Part shown: positions 15,939-22,637 of the stretch, in pieces
How positions within the stretch are numbered: the stretch's first letter is position 1
Layout: each line of letters begins with the position of its first letter
Source of the DNA: Actinomycetes bacterium
GTDB taxonomy: Bacteria > Actinomycetota > Acidimicrobiia > Acidimicrobiales > SZUA-35
Reading direction: 5' to 3'
Assembly: GCA_024280015.1 (NCBI GenBank)
Contig: JAJRQY010000117.1
Coordinates: 1 to 33,135 of the forward strand
DNA: 33,135 bases
The notes under the pieces: model-generated
The model's input: only the letters and a program-made list of their open reading frames with translations
Told to the model about the DNA's origin: nothing
Databases searched by the model: none
Translations under genes and position numbers: made by a program

Positions 15939-16999
15939 GCCAGAGGGACAGCGACCACTGGTCGATTGGCGAAATCTTGTCGATCATCCAAGAGGAGTTC
16001 CCTGACGTCACGATCTCGAAGATTCGGTTCTTGGAAAGCAAGGGCTTGGTCAGTCCCGAACGCACCCCATCTGGCTATCGACGCTTTTTCCAAGCGGACC
16101 TGGATCGTCTCGAGTGGATCTTGCGACAACAGCGCGATCATTACCTGCCACTCAAGGTCATCCGAAGCCGGTTGGAGTCGGGGGATCTCGAAGGCGTGAA
16201 CGAGATTGACAGCAGTCCTTCGTTACCGTTTGGGGGGCTCGATGTTGAACCGCCGCGTCCCGCACCAAGGACGGGGCGACCCTACGCCAAGTCAACCGTC
16301 GACGATGCAAACAGGGGGCCCGGCGCTGGCGCCGACGAGGCCCAGGCCCAAGACTCAGGACCAGGCGAGCCTGCGGCGACTGAATCAACCGATATAGCAC
16401 CAGTAGCCGTCGAGTCAGAGCCTTCTATTGCCGACGGCGACGAATCAGAGACCGTCACCGACGACGACACAGAGGCATCGGTAGTAAGGGCGGAGGTAGC
16501 AGAGACAGCCCTCACCACTGAGCAGTCCTCTGCGGCGCCTGAGGCGCGAGCAACCGAAGACGCCAAGATCACGGATCGACGAGGCATTGGTTCGCCGGGC
16601 ATTGGAAGCAATGCGGCAATGACCAAGGATGAATTGGCCGAGGCCTCCGGATGTAGCCCCGAGACACTTAATGAATTAGAACGATTTGGGCTCCTGTCTG
16701 GTCGCATGATCGGTCCGACGGTGCTCTATGACGGCGAGGCCTTGTTGTTGGCCCGGCTGGCGGCCAAATTTGTTGAGCATGGCCTGGAGCCACGACACCT
16801 TCGAACCCTCAAGATAAGCGCCGAACACGAAGTCAGCTTGCTGACTCAGGTTGTTGAACCAATGATGCACCGGAGAGATCCTGCCGCCCGCGAACAGTCT
16901 CTTGCCACCCTGGCCGACCTGGTTGAGACCTCTTCAGAGCTTCGGGCAATTCTCATCCGTCAGATGGTCCGAGAGCTGCTTCCATCTCAACGCGGCTAG
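15935..16999 (+). CDS. ftsR: MerR-family regulator, FtsR-like, with long acidic linker
   Basis: FtsR (Rv1828 family) activates ftsZ and other genes in Actinobacteria. The N-terminal winged helix (residues ~8-80) reads WSIGEILSIIQEEFPDVTIS, then IRFLESKGLVSPERTPSGYRRF, which matches the family closely. A C-terminal second domain starts near residue 228 (MTKDELAEASGCSPETLNEL), contains a YDGEALLLARLAAKFVEHGL helix, and ends in RQMVRELLP. Between them lie ~140 residues rich in Glu, Asp, Ala, Ser and Thr with almost no hydrophobic core, which makes this 354-residue protein about 100 residues longer than its mycobacterial relatives. GTG 15935 overlaps garA by 4 bases, with GGGAGG upstream. The gene symbol rests on context and N-terminal similarity. 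Confidence 0.85.
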   Translation: MSQRDSDHWSIGEILSIIQEEFPDVTISKIRFLESKGLVSPERTPSGYRRFFQADLDRLEWILRQQRDHYLPLKVIRSRLESGDLEGVNEIDSSPSLPFGGLDVEPPRPAPRTGRPYAKSTVDDANRGPGAGADEAQAQDSGPGEPAATESTDIAPVAVESEPSIADGDESETVTDDDTEASVVRAEVAETALTTEQSSAAPEARATEDAKITDRRGIGSPGIGSNAAMTKDELAEASGCSPETLNELERFGLLSGRMIGPTVLYDGEALLLARLAAKFVEHGLEPRHLRTLKISAEHEVSLLTQVVEPMMHRRDPAAREQSLATLADLVETSSELRAILIRQMVRELLPSQRG

Positions 17000-17002
17000 G
17001 TT
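16997..17002 (+). promoter_or_regulatory. Putative -10 box for leaderless DUF151 gene, overlapping the ftsR stop
   Basis: TAGGTT begins with the TAG stop codon of the FtsR-like gene and is followed by 6 bases and ATG 17009. Confidence 0.5.
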
Positions 17003-17008
17003 TGGGTC

Positions 17009-17554
17009 ATGGCCGTCAAAATGGAATTGGTTGGTGTCCGGGTCCAGATGCCAACAAATGCGCCGATCTTGCTTCTTCGAGAGACCGAAGGTCAGCATCG
17101 AACAATGCCGATCTTCATCGGTGGTCCTGAAGCCCACGCCATCGACCTGGCCTTGTCGGGAACCGAGACGTCGCGCCCGATGACTCACGATCTCTTGCTC
17201 ACCTTGTTGACCGACCTCGGGGCAACTGTTGATCGCATTGTGATCACTGAGCTTGACCAAGGAACCTTCTTTGCCGACCTGCACATCATGGACGCTGCGG
17301 GGGATGAACAGATTGTTTCGGCTCGACCATCAGATGCCATAGCCCTAGCGGTGCGGACCTCGGCCCCGATCTTTGCTGAGGACATCGTGATTGATGAGGC
17401 TGGCATCGAAGAGGAAGAAGAAGGGGGCAACGAGGAACAGATGGTGGAAGAGCTTCGCCAGTTCTTGGCTGATGTCACCCCCGATGACTTCAAATCTGAT
17501 GATTCTGAGGCAGACGATCCCAAGCCAGACGATCCCAAGCCAGACGGGGACTGA
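17009..17554 (+). CDS. Bifunctional nuclease family protein (DUF151)
   Basis: DUF151 proteins bind or cleave nucleic acids in some species, and the mycobacterial member Rv1829 sits in this same locus. The conserved core (residues ~1-125) shows MELVGVRVQMPTNAPILLL, LPIFIGGPEAHAI-like MPIFIGGPEAHAIDLAL, RPMTHDLLLTLL and VSARPSDAIALAVRTSAPIF, with the family's GxxEA and SRPSDA-type blocks. After that comes an acidic tail with two exact Asp-Asp-Pro-Lys-Pro units. ATG 17009 is supported by a TAGGTT box 6 bases before it. The biochemical role in this organism is not shown by sequence. The protein has 181 residues. Confidence 0.88.
   Translation: MAVKMELVGVRVQMPTNAPILLLRETEGQHRTMPIFIGGPEAHAIDLALSGTETSRPMTHDLLLTLLTDLGATVDRIVITELDQGTFFADLHIMDAAGDEQIVSARPSDAIALAVRTSAPIFAEDIVIDEAGIEEEEEGGNEEQMVEELRQFLADVTPDDFKSDDSEADDPKPDDPKPDGD
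17513..17542 (+). repeat. 15-bp exact tandem repeat in the DUF151 gene tail
   Basis: Two perfect 15-base copies (17513-17527 and 17528-17542) encode repeated Asp-Asp-Pro-Lys-Pro in the acidic C-terminus. Confidence 0.85.
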
Positions 17555-17574
17555 CCTCCTCACAAAGGGTTGTC

Positions 17575-18630
17575 TTAGTCGGCCAACTCATGATCATCGA
17601 TGGCGGCGGCGATACGGATCAAGCTGGCGGCAACGAAGCGGCGTGCCCGCTCGGAGTCCAGCTCACGCTGGGCCAAGAACAGCACGGCTAGTCCCGGCAA
17701 GACGAGCGCAGATCGGTAGCGGTCCCAAGTCGGGCCGGACGGTTCTCCCGACGCATCAGCAAAGAGTTGGCAAAGCTCGCGCTCAACTCCTCGTCTGACC
17801 GTCGGCTCAAGGCTGGTGGCGCAGAGCCAAGCGAGATCGGCTTCACCAAGTTGGAGGGCAGCTTGTTGCCAGTCGTAGAAAACAACCGGTCTGCCGTCGT
17901 GGTCAAAGACCAGGTTGTCGGCCCGTACGTCGCCGTGGCAGAGCGAAACCGGATTCTGGTCAAAGGCATTGACCAGCTCGCTGTGGTGTTCCACCAGTCG
18001 GGCGAAGTTCTGGATCTGCTGCTCGCTCAAAAGATCTGACCAGCGCTCGCGTAGTGTCTGTAGTCCCCTGAGTAGACCCTCTGGTTTGAGCAGACTTGGT
18101 GTTGAGCGTCGGAGATGCACCGAGCGTCCAAGCTCGGCAAGCTCGTCGCGACGCGAAGAGTGATGCCAGCGACCGAGTTCTTGAACAACGAGCTTGGCAT
18201 CAGCGACACCGAGCCCCTCGATCTGATCGACCGAACGGCCCGAACGCAGGTCCTCCAACACGAAGTCGACGGCACCATCGGCACAGGTGCTGATGCCATG
18301 GCAGAGGGGGACTGCGATAGGGGAATCCTGGAGGAGGTGTTGATAGGCCAGGGCTTCGCGGGCGTATGCGCCGCTGGCAATGGCAGCCTCTCGGTTTGCC
18401 CCTAGGGCTGCCAGCTTGACCACGACCACTGTTGGTCGCGGCGTCGAGTGCAGCCCATGCTTTGCTGAGCTAGCTGACCAGGTCAGATCGACCGCAAAAA
18501 CCCTGCTGAAAACCCCCCGGCCACCAGAGACATCGACATAGCTGCTCACCTGTGGCTGATCGCTGGCGTCGGCCCACACATGATCGAGGACGGTTTGGAG
18601 TTCGGCGAGGAGATGGTTGGGTGGTAGCAC
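17575..18630 (-). CDS. Aminoglycoside phosphotransferase (APH)-family small-molecule kinase
   Basis: APH-fold kinases phosphorylate hydroxyls of small metabolites or antibiotics with ATP. The catalytic loop is LCHGDVRADNLVFD (from ~residue 231), with the Asp and Asn expected, followed by the metal-binding Asp in VVFYDWQQA. An N-lobe lysine is in VVVVKLAA and the hinge is FVLEDLRSG. It has 351 residues. The GTG start at 18630 is the first in frame; a TAGCCT box lies 9 bases before it. It sits between the DUF151 and MerR genes that are adjacent in M. tuberculosis, so it is an insertion into a conserved block. The substrate is unknown and there is no evidence of antibiotic resistance. Confidence 0.83.
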   Translation of the reverse strand: MLPPNHLLAELQTVLDHVWADASDQPQVSSYVDVSGGRGVFSRVFAVDLTWSASSAKHGLHSTPRPTVVVVKLAALGANREAAIASGAYAREALAYQHLLQDSPIAVPLCHGISTCADGAVDFVLEDLRSGRSVDQIEGLGVADAKLVVQELGRWHHSSRRDELAELGRSVHLRRSTPSLLKPEGLLRGLQTLRERWSDLLSEQQIQNFARLVEHHSELVNAFDQNPVSLCHGDVRADNLVFDHDGRPVVFYDWQQAALQLGEADLAWLCATSLEPTVRRGVERELCQLFADASGEPSGPTWDRYRSALVLPGLAVLFLAQRELDSERARRFVAASLIRIAAAIDDHELAD

Positions 18631-18639
18631 AGCAGATTG

Positions 18640-18645
18640 AGGCTA
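18640..18645 (-). promoter_or_regulatory. Possible -10 box for the APH-family kinase gene
   Basis: TAGCCT on the minus strand, 9 bases before the GTG. The spacing is slightly longer than for the clearest leaderless cases. Confidence 0.35.
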
Positions 18646-18694
18646 ATCCGGTACCAACACCAACGATGAAAACATCCCAGACAGCGGTTCTTCA

Positions 18695-18732
18695 CGCGCG
18701 GAACGCGCGAAAGTGTTGACTCGGCGCGCGAA
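18695..18732 (+). promoter_or_regulatory. Three CGCGCG-AA repeats around the merR promoter
   Basis: CGCGCGGAA at 18695, CGCGCGAAA at 18704 and CGCGCGAA at 18725 lie in the same orientation, spaced 9 and 21 bases apart. They flank the -35 hexamer at 18716. This arrangement suggests a regulator-binding site, possibly for the MerR product itself. Confidence 0.45.
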
Positions 18733-18744
18733 GCTCGCTACGAT
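18716..18744 (+). promoter_or_regulatory. Sigma-A type promoter of the merR gene
   Basis: TTGACT (18716-18721), a 17-base spacer and TACGAT (18739-18744) form the best housekeeping promoter in the window. Transcription would start near 18751, leaving a leader of roughly 100 bases before the GTG at 18848. The leader contains GTAATTAC, a perfect 8-base palindrome at 18768. Confidence 0.75.
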
Positions 18745-18847
18745 CCGTGAACGTTCATGACATGTTTGTAATTACCTAGGGGTGATCCAAGCGATTGCTG
18801 GTAGGTGGGTACTGCATGATTCGCCCATATGGGTCAGGGAGATTTCC

Positions 18848-19342
18848 GTGTCGGTAACACAAAGTTTCAGCGGCAAGCGCACAGCAGAGATTGTTGGCAT
18901 CACCTATCGTCAGCTCGACTACTGGGCTCGAACCGATCTGATCAAGCCAAGCCTTACTCCGGCAACAGGTAGTGGATCCCGGCGGCTCTACTCCTATCAG
19001 GACCTGTTGGAACTCAAGGTCGTTAAGTCCCTACTGGACGCTGGCCTCAAGTTGGAAGCGGTTCGCAACGCCTTTGGTTACTTGCGAACCCAGCTCGGTG
19101 AGGATGTTGCTTCGGCCAACCTCGTCATCAACGGATCGCGTTCGGTACTTGCTCGAAGTGGCGCTGAGCTGGTGGATATCTTGCAGAATGGCCAAGGAGT
19201 GCTTAACGTTCTGCCGCTCGCTGGTGTCAAGCAGCAGGTGGACGCTGCCATTGTTCAGCTCTACCCGACGCCGCAAGAGGCTCCCGAACAAGAGATCGTG
19301 ATCGAGCCCAGCGATGTAGCACCGCTTCGCTCGGTGCTGTAG
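18848..19342 (+). CDS. MerR-family transcriptional regulator (Rv1830-like)
   Basis: This is a DNA-binding regulator with an N-terminal MerR winged helix: GKRTAEIVGITYRQLDYWARTDLIKPS is the helix-turn-helix (residues ~9-35), and SRRLYSYQDLLELKVVKSLL is the wing and following helix. The C-terminal part (VINGSRSVLARSGAELVDIL and on) matches the type encoded next to the DUF151 gene in mycobacteria. GTG 18848 is chosen because GGGAG lies about 8 bases upstream and the conserved domain follows at once; an in-frame GTG at 18782 would add 22 unconserved residues. It is 164 residues. Its promoter is a full TTGACT-N17-TACGAT with repeated CGCGCGAA elements, so autoregulation is plausible. Confidence 0.88.
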   Translation: MSVTQSFSGKRTAEIVGITYRQLDYWARTDLIKPSLTPATGSGSRRLYSYQDLLELKVVKSLLDAGLKLEAVRNAFGYLRTQLGEDVASANLVINGSRSVLARSGAELVDILQNGQGVLNVLPLAGVKQQVDAAIVQLYPTPQEAPEQEIVIEPSDVAPLRSVL

Positions 19343-19400
19343 CCCCAGGACTGCAGGTCCCATCCAGCAGGCCGACGGCCCGCGCCTCTTGTTTGGCTGT

Positions 19401-20141
19401 CTAGTCGAGAAGGTCAGGCTCGATCTCTGTTATCCAGTCCCACAGTGGCGCGAAGCTGAACCGACCAGCCTCGGGGCTGCCAACAGTTTCTCGTGCCGCT
19501 ACCGCATCTTGGTGGCGGATCAAGACTGGTTCGTGCCGAGCGACGGCTTCGACCTGGAGCTGTGCCTGGCACGTTCGCTCCATCGTGATGAACCAGAACA
19601 CGGCTTCTTCAACCGAGGCCCCGACCGTGAGGTTCCCGTGGTTAGCCAGAATGGTGGCTTTCCTGTCGCCAAGCGCCGCAGCTATGCGGTCTCCCTCAGC
19701 CAGATCAAGAACCACTCCGGTGTAATCATCAAACACCGCGTGATCTTCATAGAACGCGCACGCATCCTGAGTCAAGGGGTCCAGTGGTCGGCGAAACGCC
19801 GACCACGCCTTGCCATAGAGAGAATGAGCGTGGGCAGCCGCAATGACATCGGGTCGGGCGAGGTGTACCCGGGAGTGGATGGCAAATGCTGCTTGGTTCA
19901 CCGGCCGGTCCCCGACAACGACTGCGCCAGTGTGATCAACACAAATCAGGTCTGAGACCTTGATCTGTTTGAAGCTCAGACCAAACGGGTTGACCCAGAA
20001 TCGGGTGGGGTCAGAGGGGTCGCGGGCCGTAATGTGACCTGCTACGCCCTCGTCGAAACCGAAACGACCAAACAATCGGAATGATGCAGCGAGGCGCTGC
20101 TTGCGATGGAGTAATTCTGCGTCAAGAGCATCTTGTGACAT
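19401..20141 (-). CDS. Class II aldolase/adducin family protein
   Basis: Proteins of this fold bind zinc and act as fuculose- or ribulose-phosphate aldolases or epimerases; several members have unknown substrates. The N-terminal region shows LFGRFGFDEGVAGHITARDP. The zinc histidines are visible as His104 and His106 (AAAHAHSLYG) and His168 (ATILANHGNLTVG). Downstream EEAVFWFITMERTCQAQL is a conserved helix. The 246-residue length fits the stand-alone family. ATG 20141 has AAGAGGG about 6 bases ahead as a possible Shine-Dalgarno sequence. The gene is convergent with the MerR gene. Substrate cannot be assigned, and no sugar kinase or isomerase is adjacent. Confidence 0.88.
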   Translation of the reverse strand: MSQDALDAELLHRKQRLAASFRLFGRFGFDEGVAGHITARDPSDPTRFWVNPFGLSFKQIKVSDLICVDHTGAVVVGDRPVNQAAFAIHSRVHLARPDVIAAAHAHSLYGKAWSAFRRPLDPLTQDACAFYEDHAVFDDYTGVVLDLAEGDRIAAALGDRKATILANHGNLTVGASVEEAVFWFITMERTCQAQLQVEAVARHEPVLIRHQDAVAARETVGSPEAGRFSFAPLWDWITEIEPDLLD

Positions 20142-20253
20142 GGCAAACCCTCTTAGTTCGGAGCGGGAGCTTGGCCCACTCGATCACCGTAGAGGATGTT
20201 GCTTGAGCAGCGTTAGTCAGCTTTGGTAGTGGTTGGCTATCTACGTGGACCAG

Positions 20254-21747
20254 TCAGTCAACGAGTCCGCTGCGGCGCTCAGTCTTGGCCGTGCTCTTGC
20301 CCCACAGGCATGCTTGGTTCTTGCCCGCTGCCTTGGCTTGATAGAGAGCTGCGTCTGCTCGATCGAACGTGTCTGCGGTCTTGGCCTCAGCCTGGTGGAG
20401 GGCAACACCAGCAGACAGGGTGGTCAGGCCACCCTTGCCCTGCCAGCCACTTAGTACTCGATCAGCAACAGCTAAGGGGTCGGCGTGGGCCCGTCTGGCA
20501 ACGATCAAGAACTCGTCGCCTCCAAGCCTTGCCGACATGTCCGAATCACGCAGGCAGTGCTGCAGATGGGCGGAGAGTTCTTGCAGAACCTGATCACCGG
20601 CCGCATGACCCAGGGTGTCATTCACGGTTTTGAGGAAGTCGAGGTCAAGGATGACCAGTGCATCACCGGGCTGTAACGATTCCAGCAACTTGTCGGCATG
20701 GCGGCGATTGCCAATACCTGTCAGGGCATCACGAGTTGACTCTCTTGCCAGCTCATCAATGACATAGAGGTGCTCGATTGCTATTCCGACCTGAACGCCA
20801 AATAGGCGGGCAAGGTCCAGCGTGAACGCAGGATCATCTGATGGTACGGGGTAGACCAGGACAGCTCCGGCGGGAGCTTCGGCGGCTGGAAGCGGCAGGA
20901 CAAGCATGTCGCCGTTCGTTCCCGTCGGCACGATCTTTGGTTCGTCGCCATTGATGGTCTCCGCGACCAGGCCAGCGGTTGCCTCGTCTGGCTCATTCTT
21001 GGAAACAGGACCAAGTGATACGGGAATGAGTTGGCCGGTGGAATCTCGCAAGACAACGGTGCTTCGCTCAACACCAAAGATCTCTAGGGCGGCTTCGGCT
21101 ACTTGCTGGGCTGCTTGGGTGATGGAACCCGGGCGGCGGAAGCGTCGAAGCACATCTTCGAGCTGGGTGAGGCGCTGGAGACGTACGGAGCTGCGGTGGG
21201 CATCACGCTCTGCTCGAGACGTCAGCATGGAGACGAGTTCTGCCAGAAGAACCGAGACGGGCACCGCCAGCAGGGGGAGGGCCAGCGTGATCCGTTCGGG
21301 TTCCTCGACCTTTACCAAGAAAAGTGAGCCAAGCAAGATGGGTGAGACGACTAGGGCCCAACCGGGAGCGAGAACAAAGCCGACATAGACCAGGGTCGCC
21401 GAAACCAGGATGGAGAACCCGACAGGGGCATAGGCGGTTGATGCACTGTCGGCTATTAAGACTGCGAGGCCACCAAAGACAACGACGAGTAGTGGTGGTA
21501 CAAGCTGCCCCCGAGTTCCCAGGCGTTCAAGGTCGAGGGAAGCACCAATAACGCTGAAAGCAAGGAAGGCAAAGCCAATCCAGACCAAGGCTGGTTCATC
21601 TGGCCGAGCGACCGCGTCGAGCAGAGCCAGCATCGCTGACCCTCCAAGTAGCGTGGCCGCCGCCACCCTTTTTCGATTTCGCCAAAGAAACTCCGCCATC
21701 GCCACCTTCGTGGCCGCCCAATAAACCACAATCCGTGCCCCCGACAA
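20254..21747 (-). CDS. Membrane-bound diguanylate cyclase (GAF-like plus GGDEF)
   Basis: Predicted to make cyclic di-GMP. The first ~180 residues contain about five to six hydrophobic helices. A GAF-like region follows (residues ~200-330, with EIFGVERSTVVLRD). The C-terminal GGDEF domain starts at ESTRDALTGIGNRRH. Its active-site motif is RLGGDEF at residue ~409, and an RxxD (RDSD) five residues before GGDEF is the product-inhibition I-site, so the enzyme should be active and feedback regulated. The 21747 start is a TTG inside an inverted repeat; ATG at 21699 is an alternative that removes 16 residues. No EAL or HD-GYP phosphodiesterase is in the window. Confidence 0.9.
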   Translation of the reverse strand: MSGARIVVYWAATKVAMAEFLWRNRKRVAAATLLGGSAMLALLDAVARPDEPALVWIGFAFLAFSVIGASLDLERLGTRGQLVPPLLVVVFGGLAVLIADSASTAYAPVGFSILVSATLVYVGFVLAPGWALVVSPILLGSLFLVKVEEPERITLALPLLAVPVSVLLAELVSMLTSRAERDAHRSSVRLQRLTQLEDVLRRFRRPGSITQAAQQVAEAALEIFGVERSTVVLRDSTGQLIPVSLGPVSKNEPDEATAGLVAETINGDEPKIVPTGTNGDMLVLPLPAAEAPAGAVLVYPVPSDDPAFTLDLARLFGVQVGIAIEHLYVIDELARESTRDALTGIGNRRHADKLLESLQPGDALVILDLDFLKTVNDTLGHAAGDQVLQELSAHLQHCLRDSDMSARLGGDEFLIVARRAHADPLAVADRVLSGWQGKGGLTTLSAGVALHQAEAKTADTFDRADAALYQAKAAGKNQACLWGKSTAKTERRSGLVD

Positions 21748-21766
21748 TACCGTACGTGATGGTATT
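21746..21766. promoter_or_regulatory. Inverted repeat AATACC-N9-GGTATT upstream of diguanylate cyclase
   Basis: A perfect 6-base dyad with a 9-base centre that itself contains GTACGT. It sits at the 5' end of the cyclase gene, in the ~135 bases between it and the histidine phosphatase stop. It could be an operator. Confidence 0.4.
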
Positions 21767-21878
21767 CGGGGTGTATGAGACCAGTTTTGATCCTAGGTAT
21801 TGTTGCCGCATGGATCAGGGGGCTCCTTGTGGATGGGAGGAAGTACTCAATCGTTGGCTCTGGCGACGGGCTTCTAGG

Positions 21879-22610
21879 TCAAGTTGGCGGGTCAGCATCA
21901 GCAGTGAGGGAGCCGCAGTGAGCAGTGTCATTGAAGCTACGAACATGCCACCTGGTCGACTCGATTGCGAGCAGGCTGAATGAGGCGTTGCGAACACCCA
22001 TGAAGGTGAAGTTGTTCTGGGCAAGGGCGTAGGACAGGAGCGAGGCAATGACGCCACCATGGCAGAAGACGGCAACGAGCTGGTCGGGGTGAGCAGCGGC
22101 AACGTCTTGCAGGGCAGCGACTACTCGGGCCTGAAGTTGGGCATTGGATTCCGCACCGGGAATCCGGCTCCACTCCTCATCCCGGCGAAAGGCTGCGATT
22201 GCTGGATGGCCCTCGGCCACTTTCTGGCGGAATAGGCCGCCCTCAAAGTCACCAAGGAAGACTTCCCGAAAGCGATCCTCGCGGATTGGCGTCTGATTCA
22301 GTCTGCTGGCCAAGGGAGCGGCGGTCTGGTGGGTGCGGGTCAGTGAGCTGACATAGATGGCATCGATCGGCTCGCTGGCCAGCCGCTCTCCAACCCGGTC
22401 GGCTTGCCAACGTCCCAAGGTCGACAAGGGAGGATCTCCGTGGCCAGCAACAAGATCGAAGGGTTTTCCTTCGACGAAAGCCGCTGATTGGCCGTGACGA
22501 ACCAGGACGACCTGACAGCTCCCCGGCTCTGGCTGAAACACATTCTGTGGGTGCGAGACCTTCGGCCCGCTCGTGGTTCCTGATTCGGTTTTGGTTCTTG
22601 TTTCAGTCAT
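21879..22610 (-). CDS. Histidine phosphatase family protein
   Basis: A phosphoglycerate-mutase-like phosphatase that uses a phosphohistidine intermediate. The catalytic RHG is in VVLVRHGQS (Arg38, His39). The conserved LSTLGRWQADRVGERL and VSSLTRTHQTAAPL blocks follow, and the second catalytic His is in VAVFCHGGVIASLL. The length of 243 residues includes a ~30-residue polar leader. ATG 22610 is the first in the frame, and a TAGGTT box lies 9 bases before it. It diverges from the oligopeptidase gene with 27 bases between start codons. Substrate is unknown; a glycolytic mutase role is unlikely, since the sequence looks more like broad-specificity phosphatases. Confidence 0.88.
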   Translation of the reverse strand: MTETRTKTESGTTSGPKVSHPQNVFQPEPGSCQVVLVRHGQSAAFVEGKPFDLVAGHGDPPLSTLGRWQADRVGERLASEPIDAIYVSSLTRTHQTAAPLASRLNQTPIREDRFREVFLGDFEGGLFRQKVAEGHPAIAAFRRDEEWSRIPGAESNAQLQARVVAALQDVAAAHPDQLVAVFCHGGVIASLLSYALAQNNFTFMGVRNASFSLLAIESTRWHVRSFNDTAHCGSLTADADPPT

Positions 22611-22619
22611 GAGGCCTCA

Positions 22620-22625
22620 AACCTA
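22620..22625 (-). promoter_or_regulatory. Putative -10 box for the histidine phosphatase gene
   Basis: TAGGTT on the minus strand, 9 bases before the ATG. It overlaps the plus-strand TATCCT box of the oligopeptidase gene by two bases. Confidence 0.4.
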
Positions 22626-22629
22626 TCCT
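22624..22629 (+). promoter_or_regulatory. Putative -10 box for leaderless oligopeptidase gene
   Basis: TATCCT, then 8 bases, then GTG 22638. It shares sequence with the divergent box on the other strand. Confidence 0.45.
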
Positions 22630-22637
22630 GGTCCCCA

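Noticed and set aside
17575-18630. Antibiotic-resistance gene
   Set aside because: The APH fold covers many metabolite kinases; nothing in the sequence or context points to aminoglycosides.
19389-19955. 188-codon plus-strand frame over the aldolase gene
   Set aside because: No domain recognised, and the minus-strand aldolase has clear zinc-site motifs across the same bases.
21735-21983. 82-codon frame between diguanylate cyclase and histidine phosphatase
   Set aside because: It overlaps both genes, is Ser/Arg-rich and has no recognisable feature.
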